Shown here in pieces: positions 62,272 through 64,000 of a stretch of DNA of 64,000 bases. The position numbers and the translations under genes were made by a program. The DNA is taken from the NCBI RefSeq assembly GCF_003313385.1, contig NZ_QMHN01000004.1, positions 188,531 to 252,530 of the forward strand, read 5' to 3'. The notes under the pieces were generated by a model. That model did no database searches. It had not been told where the DNA came from and saw only the letters and a program-made list of their open reading frames with translations. Each line of letters opens with the position of its first letter. Position 1 is the first letter of the stretch. The DNA is from Pedobacter chitinilyticus. Its GTDB lineage: Bacteria; Bacteroidota; Bacteroidia; Sphingobacteriales; Sphingobacteriaceae.

Positions 62272-63564
62272 TTAGATAAACAGGCTTAAAATGTAATACA
62301 AGATTGCCGCCAAAGCTGCAGATACAGGAATGGTTAAAACCCAAGCCCAAACAAGCTTAACGGTAACACCCCATTTTACTGCAGAAGTTCCTTTGGTTAA
62401 ACCAGAACCAATGATAGAACCAGTAATGGTGTGCGTGGTACTTACAGGGATTTTCAAGTGCTCAGTAAAGTAAAGTGTTAATGCACCTGCAGTTTCTGCA
62501 GTTACACCTTCAAATGGCGTTACTTTAGTGATTTTAGAACCCATTGTTTTTACGATTTTCCATCCACCGCTTAAAGTTCCTATTGAAATAGCTGTATAAC
62601 AGGCTAATGGAATCCATGGTGGCATATGTGCCGCTATTTCGTCGCCATTGGCATCTTTAGACGGCAATACCACGTGTAACCAGTCTGGCATACTGCTCAT
62701 AGAAACACCACTTTGGTGTACATAAACCAATACCGCTGCCGCAATAATCCCCATTACTTTTTGCGAATCGTTACCACCGTGGCCCAAACTGAACGCCGCA
62801 GAAGATAATAATTGCATTTTTCTAAGCCATTTAGTTGATTGGTGATGACTTAAGAAACTGAAGATTAAACAAAACGAGCTAATGGTAAGTACAATAAAGG
62901 CAACTAAGAACCATTTGATGTTATGCGATTCAAATACGACACTCCAGAAATGAGATTCAAAACGAGGTTTATGAATCTTATCGTATGGGATCATTTGGAG
63001 ATATACAAAAACTACGGTGGCAATCATCAAACCAAGCGTAAAAAGCTTTGGTCCAATGCTCTTTTTGGCCGAATGTAAAAGCCAGACAGAAATACAGTAG
63101 GAAACAATGGCGCCAATTAATGGAGCTAGGACAATAAACCCTACAATCACCAAAACGCCTGTTGGCATTTCGCCTGCTTTACCTTCTTTGTACCAATTTA
63201 CTACGTCTAAGCCCGCATGAGCTACAGCAGCACCCGCAAAACCACCAATTAAAGTGTGAGATGAACTAGAAGGTATGCCGAACCACCAAGTTAATAAATT
63301 CCAAATAATGGCCGCAATAACCCCCGCTAGAATTACCGTAAGGTTAATTTCCATGGTATTGGCTGTTTTTGCAACGGTATCGGCAACGCCGAAACCAAAT
63401 ACCCAGTAGGCCAAGAAATTAAAAAAAGCAGCCCATACTACAGCTTGAAAAGGTGTAAGCACCTTTGTAGCTACGATGGTTGCAATTGCATTAGCAGCAT
63501 CGTGAAAACCATTGATGTAATCAAAGATGAGGGCTAAAACAATAATTAAGAGAAGTATGGTCAT
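62272..63564 (-). CDS. pit: Inorganic phosphate transporter (PiT family)
   Basis: 430 aa with about ten helices. PiT signatures: DYINGFHDAANAIATIVATK near residue 12, GHGGNDSQKVMGI in the middle and STTHTITGSIIGSG near 390. Brings in phosphate with H+ or metal-phosphate. The DUF47 gene lies 7 bp upstream on the same strand and is the usual partner. Confidence 0.94.
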   Translation of the reverse strand: MTILLLIIVLALIFDYINGFHDAANAIATIVATKVLTPFQAVVWAAFFNFLAYWVFGFGVADTVAKTANTMEINLTVILAGVIAAIIWNLLTWWFGIPSSSSHTLIGGFAGAAVAHAGLDVVNWYKEGKAGEMPTGVLVIVGFIVLAPLIGAIVSYCISVWLLHSAKKSIGPKLFTLGLMIATVVFVYLQMIPYDKIHKPRFESHFWSVVFESHNIKWFLVAFIVLTISSFCLIFSFLSHHQSTKWLRKMQLLSSAAFSLGHGGNDSQKVMGIIAAAVLVYVHQSGVSMSSMPDWLHVVLPSKDANGDEIAAHMPPWIPLACYTAISIGTLSGGWKIVKTMGSKITKVTPFEGVTAETAGALTLYFTEHLKIPVSTTHTITGSIIGSGLTKGTSAVKWGVTVKLVWAWVLTIPVSAALAAILYYILSLFI

Positions 63565-63571
63565 AATGGTC

Positions 63572-64000
63572 TTATGCGTTTTTAACCAAGATAGATTCTA
63601 GCACGTTGGCCGCATCTTCACATTTATCAGTCGCAATTTCTAAGGTTTGTAACACCTCTTTTTGCTTAATTAATTCTATCGCATTGGTTTCAAACTCGAA
63701 CAAACGAGCAATGGCAAGGTTACAAGTATAATCTGCTTGGTTTTCCGCACTGTTGATTCTCACGCAAGCATCTGCAATTACCCTGATGTTTTTAAAGCTT
63801 CTCAATTCTTTGATCGCTTTTTCAAGGTCACCACACATTTCAACCAATAACTCGGCAAGTTTTACCATTGGCTCGCCAATGTTAGTCACGTTGTAAAGTT
63901 CAATGTTTCCTGCTGATGCATGGATATAATCTGCAATATCGTCGATAGCACTCGCCAATGAGTGGATGTCTTCTCTATCAAAAGGAGTGATAAAGTTTTT
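63572..64000 (-). CDS. DUF47/PhoU-like phosphate transport regulator, 5' end cut by window edge
   Basis: The frame is open to the window edge: 142 codons before the stop are visible, starting inside KNFITPFDREDIHSLASAID. The TTG at 63958 is an internal codon, not the start. DUF47 proteins are PhoU-like all-helical partners of PiT transporters; PFDREDI and LASAIDDIADYI near the start and CEDAANVLESILVKNA at the end are typical. About 70 residues are missing. Probably the first gene of the pair with pit, 7 bp apart. Confidence 0.88.
   Translation of the reverse strand, partial: KNFITPFDREDIHSLASAIDDIADYIHASAGNIELYNVTNIGEPMVKLAELLVEMCGDLEKAIKELRSFKNIRVIADACVRINSAENQADYTCNLAIARLFEFETNAIELIKQKEVLQTLEIATDKCEDAANVLESILVKNA

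Noticed and set aside
1..64000. tRNA or rRNA genes
   Set aside because: No GTTCRANNC arm with matching acceptor stem and no rRNA core sequence was noticed in the gaps; a tRNAscan run would settle it.

Overview
The window looks like chromosomal DNA from a Bacteroidota bacterium, most likely a Sphingobacteriaceae member close to Pedobacter. The clues are the low-to-moderate GC content, GldD, the futalosine menaquinone genes mqnB and mqnD, PnuC with a stand-alone NadR-type kinase, TAnnTTTG-like -7 boxes, and gaps filled with palindromic repeats. This placement is inference from gene content; no 16S rRNA or tRNA gene was seen. Most genes are ordinary housekeeping genes. Both ends cut a gene (a LUD-domain protein at 1 and a DUF47/PhoU-like protein at 64000).

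Layout. 1-3188: LUD protein, ftsH and rsfS on the minus strand. 3233-9437: birA, two small DsbD-alpha-like periplasmic proteins, a DsbD-type core lacking that domain, pfkA and a ComM-type ATPase. 9443-10187: a repeat island around a GIY-YIG nuclease gene. 10196-13641: an SNF2 helicase with two small paralogous acidic proteins. 13642-14513: a gene-free, repeat-rich gap. 14514-20200: the main accessory region, with a DUF2807 protein, a Crp/Fnr regulator, a 22-bp FNR-box-like palindrome, a lipoprotein gene broken by one in-frame TAA, three tandem secreted paralogs and a fourth secreted protein with the same leader. 20227-24329: an FAD oxidase, a 21-bp-period palindromic array, an ALDH7-type dehydrogenase and an NTF2-like protein.

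24570-30809: a TPR protein, then comA, aroE, gldD, an MBL hydrolase, a LolC-type permease and a lipoprotein. 31101-33507 (minus): mqnB, a sulfurtransferase and mqnD. 33868-35935: PTPS, folE and fabD. 36096-43269: a very large multi-pass histidine kinase followed directly by a 1147-aa probable outer-membrane protein. 43562-49244 (minus): dctA, an esterase-like hydrolase, two porins and a lamin-tail lipoprotein, probably one uptake locus. 49549-52321: an unknown membrane protein and prfC. 53099-55537: lemA and two DUF3137 proteins. 55942-58839: carB without the usual C-terminal regulatory domain. 59003-62163: a sorbosone-dehydrogenase-like lipoprotein, a possible structured RNA, pnuC and a nicotinamide riboside kinase. 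62272-64000: a Pit phosphate transporter with its DUF47 partner.

The strongest candidate for an undescribed system is 15909-20200: a lipoprotein with a Gly/Ser linker and a Cys/His amidase-like C-terminal domain, interrupted by a TAA that a single C-to-T change would explain, followed by tandem secreted paralogs arranged like immunity genes. Next are the strictly 21-bp-periodic array at 21787-21996 and the repeat-flanked GIY-YIG gene.
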